A stretch of 64,000 nt of DNA. Origin: Podocnemis expansa. Lineage: Eukaryota > Chordata > Testudines > Podocnemididae. The position numbers and the translations under genes were made by a program. The DNA is taken from NCBI GenBank assembly GCA_007922195.1, contig ML681967.1, positions 9,696,120 through 9,760,119 on the forward strand, given 5' to 3'. This document shows, one piece after another, positions 43,303-53,818 of this stretch; within the stretch, counting starts at the first letter, position 1; each line of letters begins with the position of its first letter. The notes under the pieces were generated by a model that saw only the letters and a list, made by a program, of their open reading frames with translations, made no database searches and was not told where the DNA came from.

Positions 43303-46300
43303 TCCTCAGAGCCGTGCCCCTCTCCATGAGCAGAGGATGCAACCTCTCATTCTGGCTATTGGTTGTTGGCCCCCCTTTAGACAGGGACCAGGCACTGCCC
43401 AATCCCATCACACTCCCCCTTATTTATCGGGGTAATGGGTATAAAACATACACCCAAAGTTCCTCTCCTAGGGGTGCCAACCATGAACCCTGATTAGGGT
43501 CTTTCCCTTCAGGAAGGGAGCTTCCCCCTCCATTCACTGTTATGCTCAGCGATTCCCTGCTCCTCTGTGGCACACAGAGCAGGGGCCAGGGTATCCCCCC
43601 CACCCACAAATCTTGTGTATAACAGCATTATCCCCCGCCGCAGAGTCAGGGACATTTCCTCTAGTGTCCCTGTTGTATCTTGGCCAAACATCTGTTCGTT
43701 TAGCCTTCAGGGCCACACCCCACAATCCAGTGTGCCCCGACCCCACAGATCCGGAACGGTCTTGTCCCTGTCTGTGCTCTAGACCTCCACACCTTCCCAC
43801 CATGTATGAAGGCGCCCTCTGTTCCTGCCTTTGGTCCCACTGAACTCCCACGACCCATAATATGACACAACCCGGACCCCTTAGGTCTGGCAGTTGTCCA
43901 GCAGATCCCAAGCCTCATCTTTTACCATTTTCAAAGGGTCCACCCTCCAGGACTTCAGGACAAGGTATCCCATTGTCACCCAGCCGTGGCGCCAACACAC
44001 ACCAGCAGCACTGGGACCTCAGAGGCCAACATCTTAGACCTGACATTTTGCACCAGGACAAGTCACCATTAAGGGCTGTTACCCATTTTCCCCAGTCTCA
44101 ACCCCTGGTAGCCTATCTCCACCTCAGGGAGAACACGCTTGGGGGTACCTCTTCACATTAGGGCCCCCGCCTGAACCTTATGTTTTCCCTTTCCCAAATT
44201 AAGAAGGGGATCTCTTGTCTTTAGCGGAAGGGAGCTCTGCTTCCCCAATATCCTAGCCCGGAGCCTCCTGAGGGACTGTGGGTTTTACCAGACAGCCCCG
44301 GATACCCCAGGTTCCTATGAACCAGAACTTCGCCCCCCAGTGCTCAGAAAGGTTTTGGTTGCTACGGGTGGATGGGAAGCGGCCTAAGGCCACTCAATGA
44401 GTACTCTAGGGTGGACGGAAACACCTCTGATAGCCGCCAATTGTCAGCATGGGCCCACTACTCCGGCCCATTCCCCTCTCAGCATGTTGGGCTTGATACT
44501 CTGGGACCATCTGTCCCTTGCTCACCCCTCGCGGGAGGAATCCTGGTCCCACTTTGGCGGTCAGTCCTTATGATGCCTTCCAAAGGCCCATTACAAATGT
44601 TCCTTGTAAATACTGCCTTAAGTGGCTTCCGAAGCCTGCACACTAAGCAGGCATCTCCCAGTAGACTGCTCATTGTTGGGGTGCCCTACAGGCCAGCCAT
44701 CCCCCTTAACCTCAGGTGGGATGAAGTTTCTGTCCAACTCAGGCTGTCAAGCCTCGATCCTGACTCTCAAGCTGGTGATAATGCTTAATTAAAACAGTGG
44801 CCTGAAGGGGTTTCACCTGCTCCTCCTTGGGAGCTTCCTTACCAATGGGTGTCCTCCCCCTCAGAGCACCCGCCCTTACAACACAGGCATATGGCAGTTA
44901 TTCTTCCCGGCACTCCCTACACATTAGCCAGGGGCCTTACTAAACAAGACTCTACCCTCCCTGGCTTCCCTCAGCAGGGTTACCCCCTGACATGCACAAG
45001 TTCTGGTGCCAGGTAGCCACGGGACCCCACACGACAGCAGGAATGTGCTGCCAGCCCGTCCCTCAGCTCTCGAGCTGACGCCAGTTCTGAGCAAATCTCT
45101 TTGGTCATCTATCACCCCCCCCCCCCCCCCCCCAAAAAAAGGTGGGGAAGCAGAGAGAGAAATCAGCCAAAGGGGGTTATCGGAGCAAGGCCTGGTCATG
45201 GCCACACACCCCAGAGCCACTTAGCCTGAGGAAGTCTTTCACCTCCCGCCCACTATGTTCTGGAGAGTGCTCTTTCTTTCTCTCTCCCCCTCTTTTGCAT
45301 TCATAGTGCTGGGTTTCCCAGATCCTATCCATTTTAAAGTTGGGTGTGCCTCCGTTGGGTATGCAGCACTATGACCTCTGTGGCACAAGTGCTGCAAATG
45401 TGAGAATCAGGACTGATTTTACAAACCATGGAGAAGGGTTTCTCCCCCGTGGTCGAGTTCACTTGTTTTAATATCTTTGGTAAATCATTAATTATTGGGC
45501 ATTGGTTGCTAGATGCTTCCCCTTGGTTGGTGTAAAGCCTAGGGATGCTTAATGGCTCTCTTCCACAAGAACATCGGGAAGGTTATAACATCTTCATTGA
45601 AGACACCTTGGCCTCAGGTAACACCTTAATGGTGCTGTGGCTCGCTCCAGAAACAGTCAGTTGCACCATCCTTACAACGCGGGATGAGTAACCTTGTCCC
45701 TTAGGGCATACTAAAGGGGCTGCGTAGGCATTGCATCCTATTCAGCAGTATTCCCTGCCCTGTCCTCCCAATGCCCCTTTTGGTCCAACTAAGAAAGAGG
45801 GGAGTTTTCCCCCCTCTGTCCCTTTTGCCTCTTCCTCATGTTCTGCAGTATTCGGTACCCATCCCTAGTAGAGGGATAGCTCCAATGTCCACTACCTCTT
45901 TCCTGTACCTTTACCTTCCAGTTCACACTAGTGTCAGAATACTGGACTTCTCTTCCTTAGCAGTTCCTTAATACCAGTGGCTCAGATCCTTAGATGGAGT
46001 GGCTTCCTTGGTTACAGCTTTATGGGCATCTCCATTTGAAGTCTTACATTAAGGGATGTTAGGCCTTGTAGCCTTTCACGGATCAGCAGGCTCTCCACCG
46101 TGGCAGGACTCACATCTTATCAGTCCTTGCCCGGAAGCTGTATCTTAGCATCCATTTACCTTGGTTAGAAGGGTCTCAGGGTTGAAGCCCCCTTTTCCCT
46201 TAAAAGCCCCATGTACAAGGCTCTTCTCAGTAGGCCACCTATTCCCCACTGGGGCCAGATTTCCCGGCTCAGGTTACTCTCTACCTGGTCCTCAGGTCCA

Positions 46301-46350
46301 AAGCCAATGCCTTAGGTCCCTCTGAGGGACCTCGCGGGCTTGAGACCGGC
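43303..46350 (+). other. Unrecognised C-rich interior of DIRS-2
   Basis: This 3-kb segment occupies the place of pol. I cannot find an RT, RNase H or tyrosine-recombinase motif in any frame. One plus-strand frame is unusually open from about 43520 to 44788 (five stops in about 390 codons: blocks 43613-43843, 43844-44161 and 44372-44788), which hints at a decayed coding region. A second candidate starts at 45256 with a hydrophobic stretch (MFWRVLFLSLS) that could be a signal peptide, but it shifts frame soon after. A short piece near 44680 (GVPYRPAIPLNL) faintly recalls a dUTPase motif; this is too weak to call. A C run followed by an A run is at 45112-45138. Origin unknown: captured host, viral or other-element sequence are all possible. 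Confidence 0.45.
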
Positions 46351-46432
46351 TACCCTACATGGGAAAAGCAGTGCTGGAAGCGGACAGGGCCATCTCAGCT
46401 CACCATCCTAAGGCACGGCTAGTAGTCACCCA

Positions 46433-46525
46433 TTACTGAACATATCCGAGCAGTGCTTGAAGTAGAATGGTGGTTACTCACCAGTAACTGTCCTTCTTCG
46501 AGGTGGGCTGCTCGGATTCATTCAC
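46433..46525 (+). repeat. DIRS-2 internal complementary region
   Basis: The left half ('ttactgaacatatccgagc' to 'agtagaa') is complementary to the outer end of the 5' repeat, and the right half ('tggtggttactcaccagta' to 'gctgctcggattcattc') to the outer end of the 3' repeat. The two halves meet near 46469. The arrangement is the same as at 3100-3200 in DIRS-1. Confidence 0.78.
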
Positions 46526-46534
46526 AACCCTCCC

Positions 46535-46761
46535 ACCATCCCCGCAACTGGATTTGGTGACTTTATGGACTGAGGAGGGGCCAGGCAGCAGCCACATATA
46601 TAGCCACAGGGTGGCATGGGGGGCCGTGCTTGCCAGCCCTAGCCTGACAGACAAGGGCAAAAAGTTTCTGATCAATCATGCGATGTGGCATGGATACACC
46701 TATTACTGAATGAATCCAAGAAGCCCATCTCGAAGAAGGACGGTTACCAGTAGGTAACCCA
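46535..46761 (-). repeat. DIRS-2 inverted terminal repeat, 3' side
   Basis: It contains 'acatatatagccacagggtgg', the complement of the TATA-containing part of 41238-41430, and ends with 'cccatctcgaagaaggacgg' then 'ttaccagtaggtaaccca'. The final end is followed by 'ctgtt', in keeping with GTT at DIRS borders. Confidence 0.8.
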
Positions 46762-46882
46762 CTGTTCCACTGTCCCTACCAAAGTCCCAGTTTGCACTGT
46801 TATTGGTACCTATGCTAGCTAGATTTGAGCTACCTCACATGTGAGGCTGTGCACAATTTTGCAGTGTAGCCGTACTGTCACC

Positions 46883-47065
46883 CACTGTTCCCTCTAAGCT
46901 GTGCGTGTGTGCGCACGCACACAGGTCATGAAACCTGCGCACACTCAAAATAAAGTGCGCACAAAAAAATTCAATAATGCTAATACTGGTGCTCACAAAG
47001 AAATGTTTTTGCGCACACAAAGAAATTGTTTGTGCACAGTCTACAAGTAATTAGAGGGAACATTG
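46883..47065. mobile_element. hAT-type MITE (CACTGTTCCCTCTAA family)
   Basis: The ends CACTGTTCCCTCTAA and TTAGAGGGAACATTG are near-perfect complements. The flanks are CTGTCACC on both sides (46875-46882 and 47066-47073), a perfect 8-bp duplication. The interior has an alternating purine-pyrimidine stretch (gcgtgtgtgcgcacgcacac) and 'gtgcgcaca' repeats. This family is common in reptile genomes, from memory. Confidence 0.88.
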
Positions 47066-47073
47066 CTGTCACC

Positions 47074-47829
47074 CTTTGTAGGATCAAGACCTGTATCCTC
47101 CTAATGGAACCTCCTCATCCCCTTCAGTTCGTTTGTTTAGTGTTGTTGGGTATTTGGCGGAGGTGAATGGCTAGCATTCACCCTTTGTGGCTGAGCTGTC
47201 AGCACGATGGCGATGGAGAGAAAAACCCTGGTCCAGAAATTGCACTGAAACCATCCTGTCCTTTAAAAATGTAAGGCAGGTTTAGAAGCTGTGCTTAACA
47301 GCTTCAGCACAGGGCAACTAATCTGCATGGGCCCTATATTAGCATGAATACAAAGAGCACAATTAGCTGATTAGCATACTGGGTGCAGGACATAGTGGGT
47401 AATGGTATTTGCGGTTAATCTGATCACAAATCTGTCAGTATCTGTAATTCTACTAAAGGAAAATATAAAATGCTGTCTTTTTGTGAATTGCTACTTCCTG
47501 TTTGTTTCAAATTTGCCTGAATTAGGTAAAAGGGTAAAAACTACCCTTAGTTAAGAAGAGGCTTGTAGGAAAGGCAACTGCATGTTTCAGCCTGAAAGAA
47601 CTAAAAAGAGACAGGAGTAGGGGTTTGAGGCTATTCTGGCCTCTCCTCTATTGCTTCCCCTATCTTTTGATAGCTCTGGTTAAGCCTCCTGTGAGGCCTT
47701 TGTCATTTAGATAGAGATAGCTGTTTACAGCTACTTAAGAGCTGGGATCACCAGGGAGAGAAGCAAACTCTTCCTCTGACCAAAAAATCACTAGAGAGAA
47801 ATTTCTCTCGCTGAGCTGAGATGACTAGA
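47074..47829. other. No gene recognised
   Basis: No gene. The end of this stretch may belong to the LTR-like sequence that holds the minisatellite, but no boundary can be given. Confidence 0.3.
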
Positions 47830-48125
47830 GGGCAGAGTTGACAGACAGCAGGCGGAGCCAACGGATGGTGAGAGTGGCCAGTGGCGAGCTGGGCGGCGTG
47901 AGTAACTGGAGGGCAGAGCCAGTGGGCAGAGCCAGCGGGTGGTGAGAGCAGCCAGTGGCGAGCTGGGTGGCACGAGTGACCGGTGGGTGGAGCCAGAGTG
48001 ACCAGAGGGCAGAGCCGGCAGACAGTGGGCGGAGCCCGCAGATGGTGAGAGCAGCCAGTGGCAAGCTGGGTGGTGCGAATGACCGGTGGGTGGAGCCAGC
48101 AGACAGAGCCAAGGAACAGTTCTAG
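47830..48125. repeat. Minisatellite with variable units
   Basis: The phrase 'ggtgagag(c/t)(a/g)gccagtggc' recurs at 47867, 47941 and 48044, each time followed by 'agctgggyggy' and 'gagtgaccggtgggtggagcc'-like text. The spacings are 74 and 103 bp because shorter 'agggcagagcc' and 'cggagcc' modules are inserted in variable number. The long minus-strand frames here reflect this repeat and are not a gene. Confidence 0.8.
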
Positions 48126-48179
48126 AGGATGGAGTGAGCAACCAGTAGATGCCATTGGCAGACAGCTGGCATGAAGCAT

Positions 48180-48570
48180 ACTCCCTGTGTATCTTAGGTT
48201 GGTTGGGAGCCTAGTTAGCACTGATTTCCCAGATCAGTGCCAGTTTTGCCATTAAGTCTGTATGTTCTGTTATGCGGTGTGGGTTGTTGGGAACTTCACT
48301 CTATACTAATTTTTCTAGATTAGTGCTGATTTTTGTTATTTGTCCTTTTGCATTTTGTTTTACTATTAAAAATTCTGTTTACTACACTCAGACTCGTGCT
48401 TGTGAGTGGGGAAGCCTTAACCCTTTGGGGTGCCCAGCAAACAGTGCAGGATTCCCCAGAAATCTGGGTGGGGGCTCAAGCCAGCTGGCGGTGTTACACT
48501 ATTGGGAAACCCCTAGATAAGGAACCTGGCCCTTGTCTTACCAGCCAGCCCTGGCAGATGGGTTACGTAA
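48180..48570 (+). repeat. LTR-like endogenous retroelement sequence
   Basis: The stretch has two similar phrases about 110 bp apart ('cagatcagtgccagttttgcc' and 'tagattagtgctgatttttg'), an A/T-rich 'attaaaaattctg' and ends with 'gtgttacactattggg' and 'cccctagataaggaacc'. A similar ending is found at 53436-53522. This resembles an LTR end known from reptile endogenous retroelements, but there is no paired LTR or coding region. Low confidence. Confidence 0.4.
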
Positions 48571-51244
48571 AATTTCAGGCATTGCCTGTAAAGCTCAATC
48601 TCAAGCAAAACCTTGCCTCTGCCATGGAATGGGGTTCCTTTTACTTCCCTTAAATTAAAATCTAATTACACTGAGATGCCTGGAATGGTGGGAAAGATTG
48701 AAGATTCTGTGTTGTTCATATTCTAGCACAACTTTATTGGCCCTTCACTGGCCATCGCCAGCTAATTAAACCTTGTCAATTCCTTTATCCAGGAAAAAAG
48801 TACAACCACAGAAACTGTGTGCACTCATTTATGGAAGAATAAAACAAGATTTCCCCTCCCCAACAAGCAGGAGGGATTGATCTAATATGGTAAATCCCCA
48901 CCAGCCAGGCTCAGGGGCAAAAACATATCAGAAAACCTCATACTGAGAAGAGAGCACGAGTAAAGGATATTAGTTCATGGGAAATTGGGTATCCATCCTA
49001 AACAGCCCAATTTGGGCCTGTGGAAGTCAGGCAGAGGTAGGCTTGGAAAGTATCCTTTAATGATATCACTTGAAATAACTTGCAACACCTCTGGCAGCAC
49101 TCAGTGTGCTTTGCCTTTTCAGCAGCTGCCACAGACCATCCAAGGCAGCTGCATGCATGTAGTGAGGCATACTTGTTTGTCAATATCTAGCAAATACCTC
49201 TCTCCCACTCAAGCTTTCTGTGATTTCTTTGTTATTTTTGTTGTGAAATGAGCAAAAGATAAACATATTGGACGAGGCCAGACGACTCAGCCAGTGGAAT
49301 CTGGAATCTCTCAAAGCCAGAGGCACTGGAAAATAAGGATGCTTCATGCTGCATGCTTCCTCTTGTCTACTTCTTAGGCTCTCTCCTCCCCCATGGCAGT
49401 CAGCCCTGTATACCAGGATGCTCTCATAGGCCATTATGTTCCGCCCACCTCACTTTGAAGTCCTCCTGCTCTTTGAACTAGAGGCATTTTTACTGACCAC
49501 TTCCTGCCTTCAGCTATTGTGAAGTCTTGCTGCGAATGCGCGTTCCACCCCAGAGAGAGCTATATTTGCAGGGGACGTAAGGAGCTCTACCTAGCTACCT
49601 TGCACACTAGCATTTGAGCACCTGCCAGTGGTCCAGAGGCCTAATTCTGCCTCTCGGCTGGTCAGGGCAATTGAGTGGTGGGGACTTCCTTTCATCTGTT
49701 CCCCTCCAGTTTCACACAGGCCCATCAGTCACTGAGGACATGGGGCTGCTCAGACACCAGACTAGATGACCTCATGAGGTCCCTTCCATCTCTAAATTTC
49801 TTTGATACAAGCCAGACCTAAATGATATTAGAATCATTTTTGTTTTTATCCAGGATAAGAGAAGACTATAAACCACACATACTAGCTCCAACTGCAGCTG
49901 CCTGGAGACAGTATTTGATTCTCTGGCCATTTTAACCTCTTAGTGCATCTCAGAGGAAGACGCTCAGTGACGTTCTGTGACAATTTTAGCACGACATGAA
50001 AATACAGCTGCATGATGCAGGCTGTCGAGAAGGCATCCTCCATACAGTGTGACCTTGCACATTTGGTGCACGAGGTCACACTGTACAGAGGACACCATTG
50101 GAGAATGCAGAGTCAGGCAGACACATGGGGCATCCACAGACAGCATGCCACTTTGATGCTGAAAAGCAAGGGATTATCAGACAGCCATGCCTACTGGACA
50201 TCCACTGACTGAGTGGGCACTGTCACTGCTGAAGTTCAAAGCAATCTGGCCTTCCTCCCTCAGATTCAAGCCTCCTTCTTGTCCCTGTGACAAAGTTCGG
50301 GCTCCTTCCAGACCCAGTGGGACTCCAAGGTCAATTCTTACCTGTACTGAGCGCAGCTGTTACTCTTTCCTTCACGGAAGTGGTTTTGAATCACCGTCCA
50401 AAGAAAGATTTCATTGCCTCTGCACTGATTTCCCTCCTGTCTCCTCTATCCACGCTCTTCAGTGCCCCTGCTCTGCTCCCGTTGCCCCAAAACATTCCCT
50501 TTTCACTCTTCACAGTAGTGCAAAATGTCCTCTGATTTGTAACACAAAAGATCCCCCTACAGTTCTCTCAGCATAGTCTCTCCCACACAAACCAGCACTT
50601 TTCCAACTCAACAGGACCAACGGAGGGTAGAAGACTGGGAAAGATTAATTCATTTGATTGAGCTATTGCCAAAAACCAAGGAAGATTGGCTGGGCTAGAG
50701 GTCTCAGGCACTGGTCAACAATTTTGGTTGGTTCTAGTCATACTTTTCTAAAGCAACATTGTTAGTATAGCTAGTTGACATGCTTGTTGTTAATCAGTTA
50801 TGTACCAAATGCAGTCCTTTATTACCTGCTCTTTATTTTGTGAATGTGACTATGCATCTAGGCAGGGCTGATGCTTATTTTTTCTGTGCCATTCCAATTA
50901 CAAAGCACTTGCCGTCTTTGTGTGGAATCCATCAGCCATTTTTGTTCTCAGAGCTCAGTGCAGACCATCAGAGGAGCTATGCAAACTGTGCTCTCTCATG
51001 GACAGTGTCTTTGGTCTTGTTTTCTTGAGAAAACAAAAATATTTTTGCATAATGATATTGTTTACTCTTTGAGTGCTGAAAACACAGGCCTATCTGCCAG
51101 AGACTTTGAAGGAACAACTTACAACCTATGAACTGTTGACTGCCACTCCTTACAGTTCATTATTTGCAGTGAGCACATGGTCACATAAGTCATGTGCTAT
51201 TATTCCTGCTTGGATGACTAACTTTATAACCAGGAGAATAAGAA
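48571..51244. other. No gene; CR1 3' end and a hairpin
   Basis: No gene recognised. A CR1 3' fragment is at 49735-49810 ('agactagatgacctcatg', 'aggtcccttcc'). A hairpin is at 50031-50096 (listed separately). Nothing else could be identified. Confidence 0.35.
50031..50096. repeat. Near-perfect hairpin
   Basis: The left arm 'catacagtgtgacct' and right arm 'aggtcacactgtaca' are complements, and the match extends outwards with few mismatches ('catcctc' against 'gaggaca') and inwards ('tgcac' against 'gtgca') to a loop of about 3 bases. The whole stem is about 28 bp. It could be a MITE remnant or a microRNA-like hairpin; no evidence separates these. Confidence 0.6.
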
Positions 51245-51480
51245 ATTGGAATATTACAAAGCACTTTTCAGCCATAGCTTGCAAGGCGCTTGACAAAAAA
51301 AAACCCCCAAAAACAGCATCATTATCCCCATTTTACAGATGGGGAAACTGAGGCACAGAGAGGGCTAGGACTTGGGCTGCCCAGCAAGCTAATGGCAGAG
51401 CCAAAACTTGAACCCAGTTCTCCCATAGTCCCAGTTCAGTTCATGAGCCACTAGGCCACACTCTGTACTGGGCAGCCGAG
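51245..51480 (-). repeat. MIR-like SINE
   Basis: The phrases 'attatccccattttacag', 'gggaaactgaggcacagag' and 'agccactaggccacac' match the reverse complement of MIR, including the tRNA-derived half. It is one of the better preserved MIR copies of the window. Confidence 0.75.
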
Positions 51481-51709
51481 TAATCTTGCTAGAAATCCCC
51501 TTCCCCAATAGCAGCTAATGAGCCATTAAGAACTGGAGGAAATGTTAAACACTGGCCCTTCAGAATGCCTGTGAGCCTAATTACTAGAGAAGTGCTGGGA
51601 CACAATCCACAGCTGATGAAGGTTTCCTCCAATCCTGGGGCTGGTGGGGGAGGAGCCAAAGCTGCACTTTGCACCAGTTGGAGCAGCTCTAGAAGAGAGT
51701 CCTTTATGG

Positions 51710-51897
51710 CAGTGGTTTTCAAACTTCTTTCCTCAGGACCCAATTGGAAAAAAATCATTTATGCCCATGACCCAGCAATTACATCTTTGAGCAATGCACT
51801 CTAGTCTTTCAGCAGTAGCAGCAAGGGGTGCCACAACCCAGTGTCCAAGGGTCTGCAACCCAGTACTGGTTCCCAACCCTAAGTTTGAAAACCACTG
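51710..51897. mobile_element. hAT-type MITE (CAGTGGTTTTCAAA ends)
   Basis: The ends CAGTGGTTTTCAAACTT and AAGTTTGAAAACCACTG are perfect 17-bp complements, typical of the Charlie-like hAT group. The flanks ctttatgg and ccctaggg match at five of eight positions, so the duplication is weak. No transposase. Confidence 0.78.
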
Positions 51898-51905
51898 CCC
51901 TAGGG

Positions 51906-53435
51906 ACCATGCTGCCTTGCAGGGATTGCTGAAGTACATCACTCTCCAGCTCCACTCCCAGAATGACTCCTTCTACCCTAGCCAGTCCTAGTGTAACGCT
52001 CCTTTTTGTTCCTTTGGAAGTGCTAAGCATTTTGGCACTGAGGATCTGACTCATGGCTTTTAGGTCACTGCTGGCCACTCAGATACCATGTGCCTGGGCA
52101 CAGGATTAGAACCGGAACAGAACAGAATGATGAAAACCTAGGACCTGTTCATTCAGAGAGAGAAATCCCAGAAAGCAGCATGATTGCAATGGTGACTGGA
52201 GTAGCCCCAGAGACTCCAGGTGCCTTTAATGCAGAGACAGGAAATATCCTGAGGGGGGCTGTGTTAAAATACCCAGTGATTGGGGATTAACCTCCCAGAA
52301 GTGAAGCTGTTTTGCTGTTGCCATCCGCATTTCTGTAACGATGCCCAGGTTTTGTGCTCAACCCCTCCCCACAGAAGGGCTCAGAACAGCCAGAAGCCAA
52401 AATTTCATATTTTTAAACAAATTTACTTTGTCCCAGTGTCTTTTTCTCTCCTGATAGGGAATAAATTTGGTCTCAGGATCTAACGTGCATTGAAACAAAA
52501 CCACGTACAAGAAAAGCACATTAGCTGCTATCAAGAAAGTTAATTATTTACGTCAGAGGGAAGCTGTGAAGAATTGGTTACCAAGACCAGCCAGGGTGTG
52601 CTGTAAACTGCCAGTGAATTATTCAAGGACTGATTTTAAGTGATTCTTGAAATAAAGACAGTGTCGACAAGGGGGGCAAAAATTCCAAAGGGCCGCTTTA
52701 ATGACAAGTCAAAAAACACTGGCTTCTCTCCATCCATCTCCTAGACCACAGCTGCAATGGATTCTGGGCCCTTTCTCATCAGTTAAAGTCACTGGGACAC
52801 AATTCAGCAAACACTGACCCCTGGTGATAGAGAAGGATGTTTCACAGCCGTGTCATTTTGCAGAGCCTACTATTAGGTCCGACTTCACCAGGCTTCCTCC
52901 CTCAGAGAGGGACACTCATCCCCTCACAGCCTCTGTCTTGGACCCCTCTCCTAGACTTTCCCTCTACGTAGTCTTCACTTCCTTCCTTCAACGACAAGAT
53001 CCAGCTCCTCCCCAGTTCTATCCTAAAACAAATCAAGCCAGACATGATCTCCAGGAACAGCTCAGAGTCCTGTTAACCTTTTGCCTACCTGCATGGAGCC
53101 CCCATTATCACATTAGCTGAGCCCCTCACAATCCTTAATGTATTTATCACTACTACATACAGAGGAATATGGAAGTGATGCTACCTCCCATTTCAAGAGA
53201 GGGAGCTGAGGGATGGAGAGACCAAAAGCCAAGACTACACTGCCAACAGCTTTTAGAGGACAGGTGCTACACATGTAGCACAAGCCCTGAGTCCCAGCAC
53301 CAGTGCCCTAAGTCCAGCTGGGAACATGGGGCCGGGCCACCACTGGTAGCATTATTTGCTCCTGGCCCCAGCTCTGACCCCGGCTGGGGACCATGTCAGT
53401 GATTTCCAAGGAGACTAGGTAGAGGCTGGAGCCAG
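51906..53435. other. No gene recognised
   Basis: No gene, RNA gene or clear repeat was identified in this stretch. Confidence 0.35.
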
Positions 53436-53522
53436 GTGGTGTTGTAACACTGTTTGGGAACCCCTAGATATAGAACTGGGCCCTTTGCTGCTGCCATCTT
53501 GGCCTGGCAGAAGGGTTACACG
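53436..53522 (+). repeat. LTR-end-like fragment
   Basis: The phrases 'gttgtaacactgtttggg' and 'aacccctagatatagaac' with 'ctggcagaagggttac' match the end of the LTR-like sequence at 48480-48565. It is probably a truncated relative. Confidence 0.45.
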
Positions 53523-53818
53523 TGTCCTATTACACAATCACAAACCCAGACCAGGCCAGACCATGGGTCACTGAGGCACAATCCAATGACACCACACCTT
53601 CTACCCCAGAGCCAGTCAAGGAACAAAAATCTAGTTTTGCAACAAAATTTGATTATTTTTTTTAAAAAGGATTCAAAACTGACTCATTATTTGGTTGGTT
53701 TTTTCAACATTTTTGTCAGAGTTGAAATGGTTGAGGGTATTATTAAAAAACTGGATTTTGAGGAACAAAACATTGCTAGCTATTTTAATAATGGTTTTGA
53801 CAAAACGTAGATTAAAAA

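Larger units (their letters stand above)
41238..46761 (+). mobile_element. DIRS-type element with replaced pol region (DIRS-2)
   Basis: The element has an outer end 'gttcttcctcgagcg' and a TATA-containing terminal repeat (41238-41430), a DIRS gag (about 41429-43302), an internal complementary region (46433-46525) and the inverted repeat of the 5' end (about 46535-46761, ending 'gtaaccca' before 'ctgtt'). DIRS-like sequence just before the internal complementary region ('ccatcctaaggcacggctag') matches 'ccatcctctggtatggctag' in DIRS-1. Between gag and about 46350 there is no recognisable RT, RNase H or recombinase. The cis structures are thus complete while the enzymes are absent. Confidence 0.82.

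Noticed and set aside
44660..44740. Possible dUTPase domain in the interior of DIRS-2
   Set aside because: Only a short, weak resemblance in one frame. No full set of motifs can be aligned by eye, so it is kept as a lead in the findings and not annotated.
43303..46350. Highly diverged DIRS RT/RNase H/recombinase in DIRS-2
   Set aside because: I looked for FTALDL-, YLDD-, LADSLS- and SARR-like motifs in this interval and saw none, though they are clear in DIRS-1. Extreme decay cannot be excluded without a profile search.
47748..48221. Minus-strand frame of 157 codons with repeated His/Pro phrases
   Set aside because: It is the translation of the minisatellite at 47830-48125; all three minus frames give similar repetitive products.
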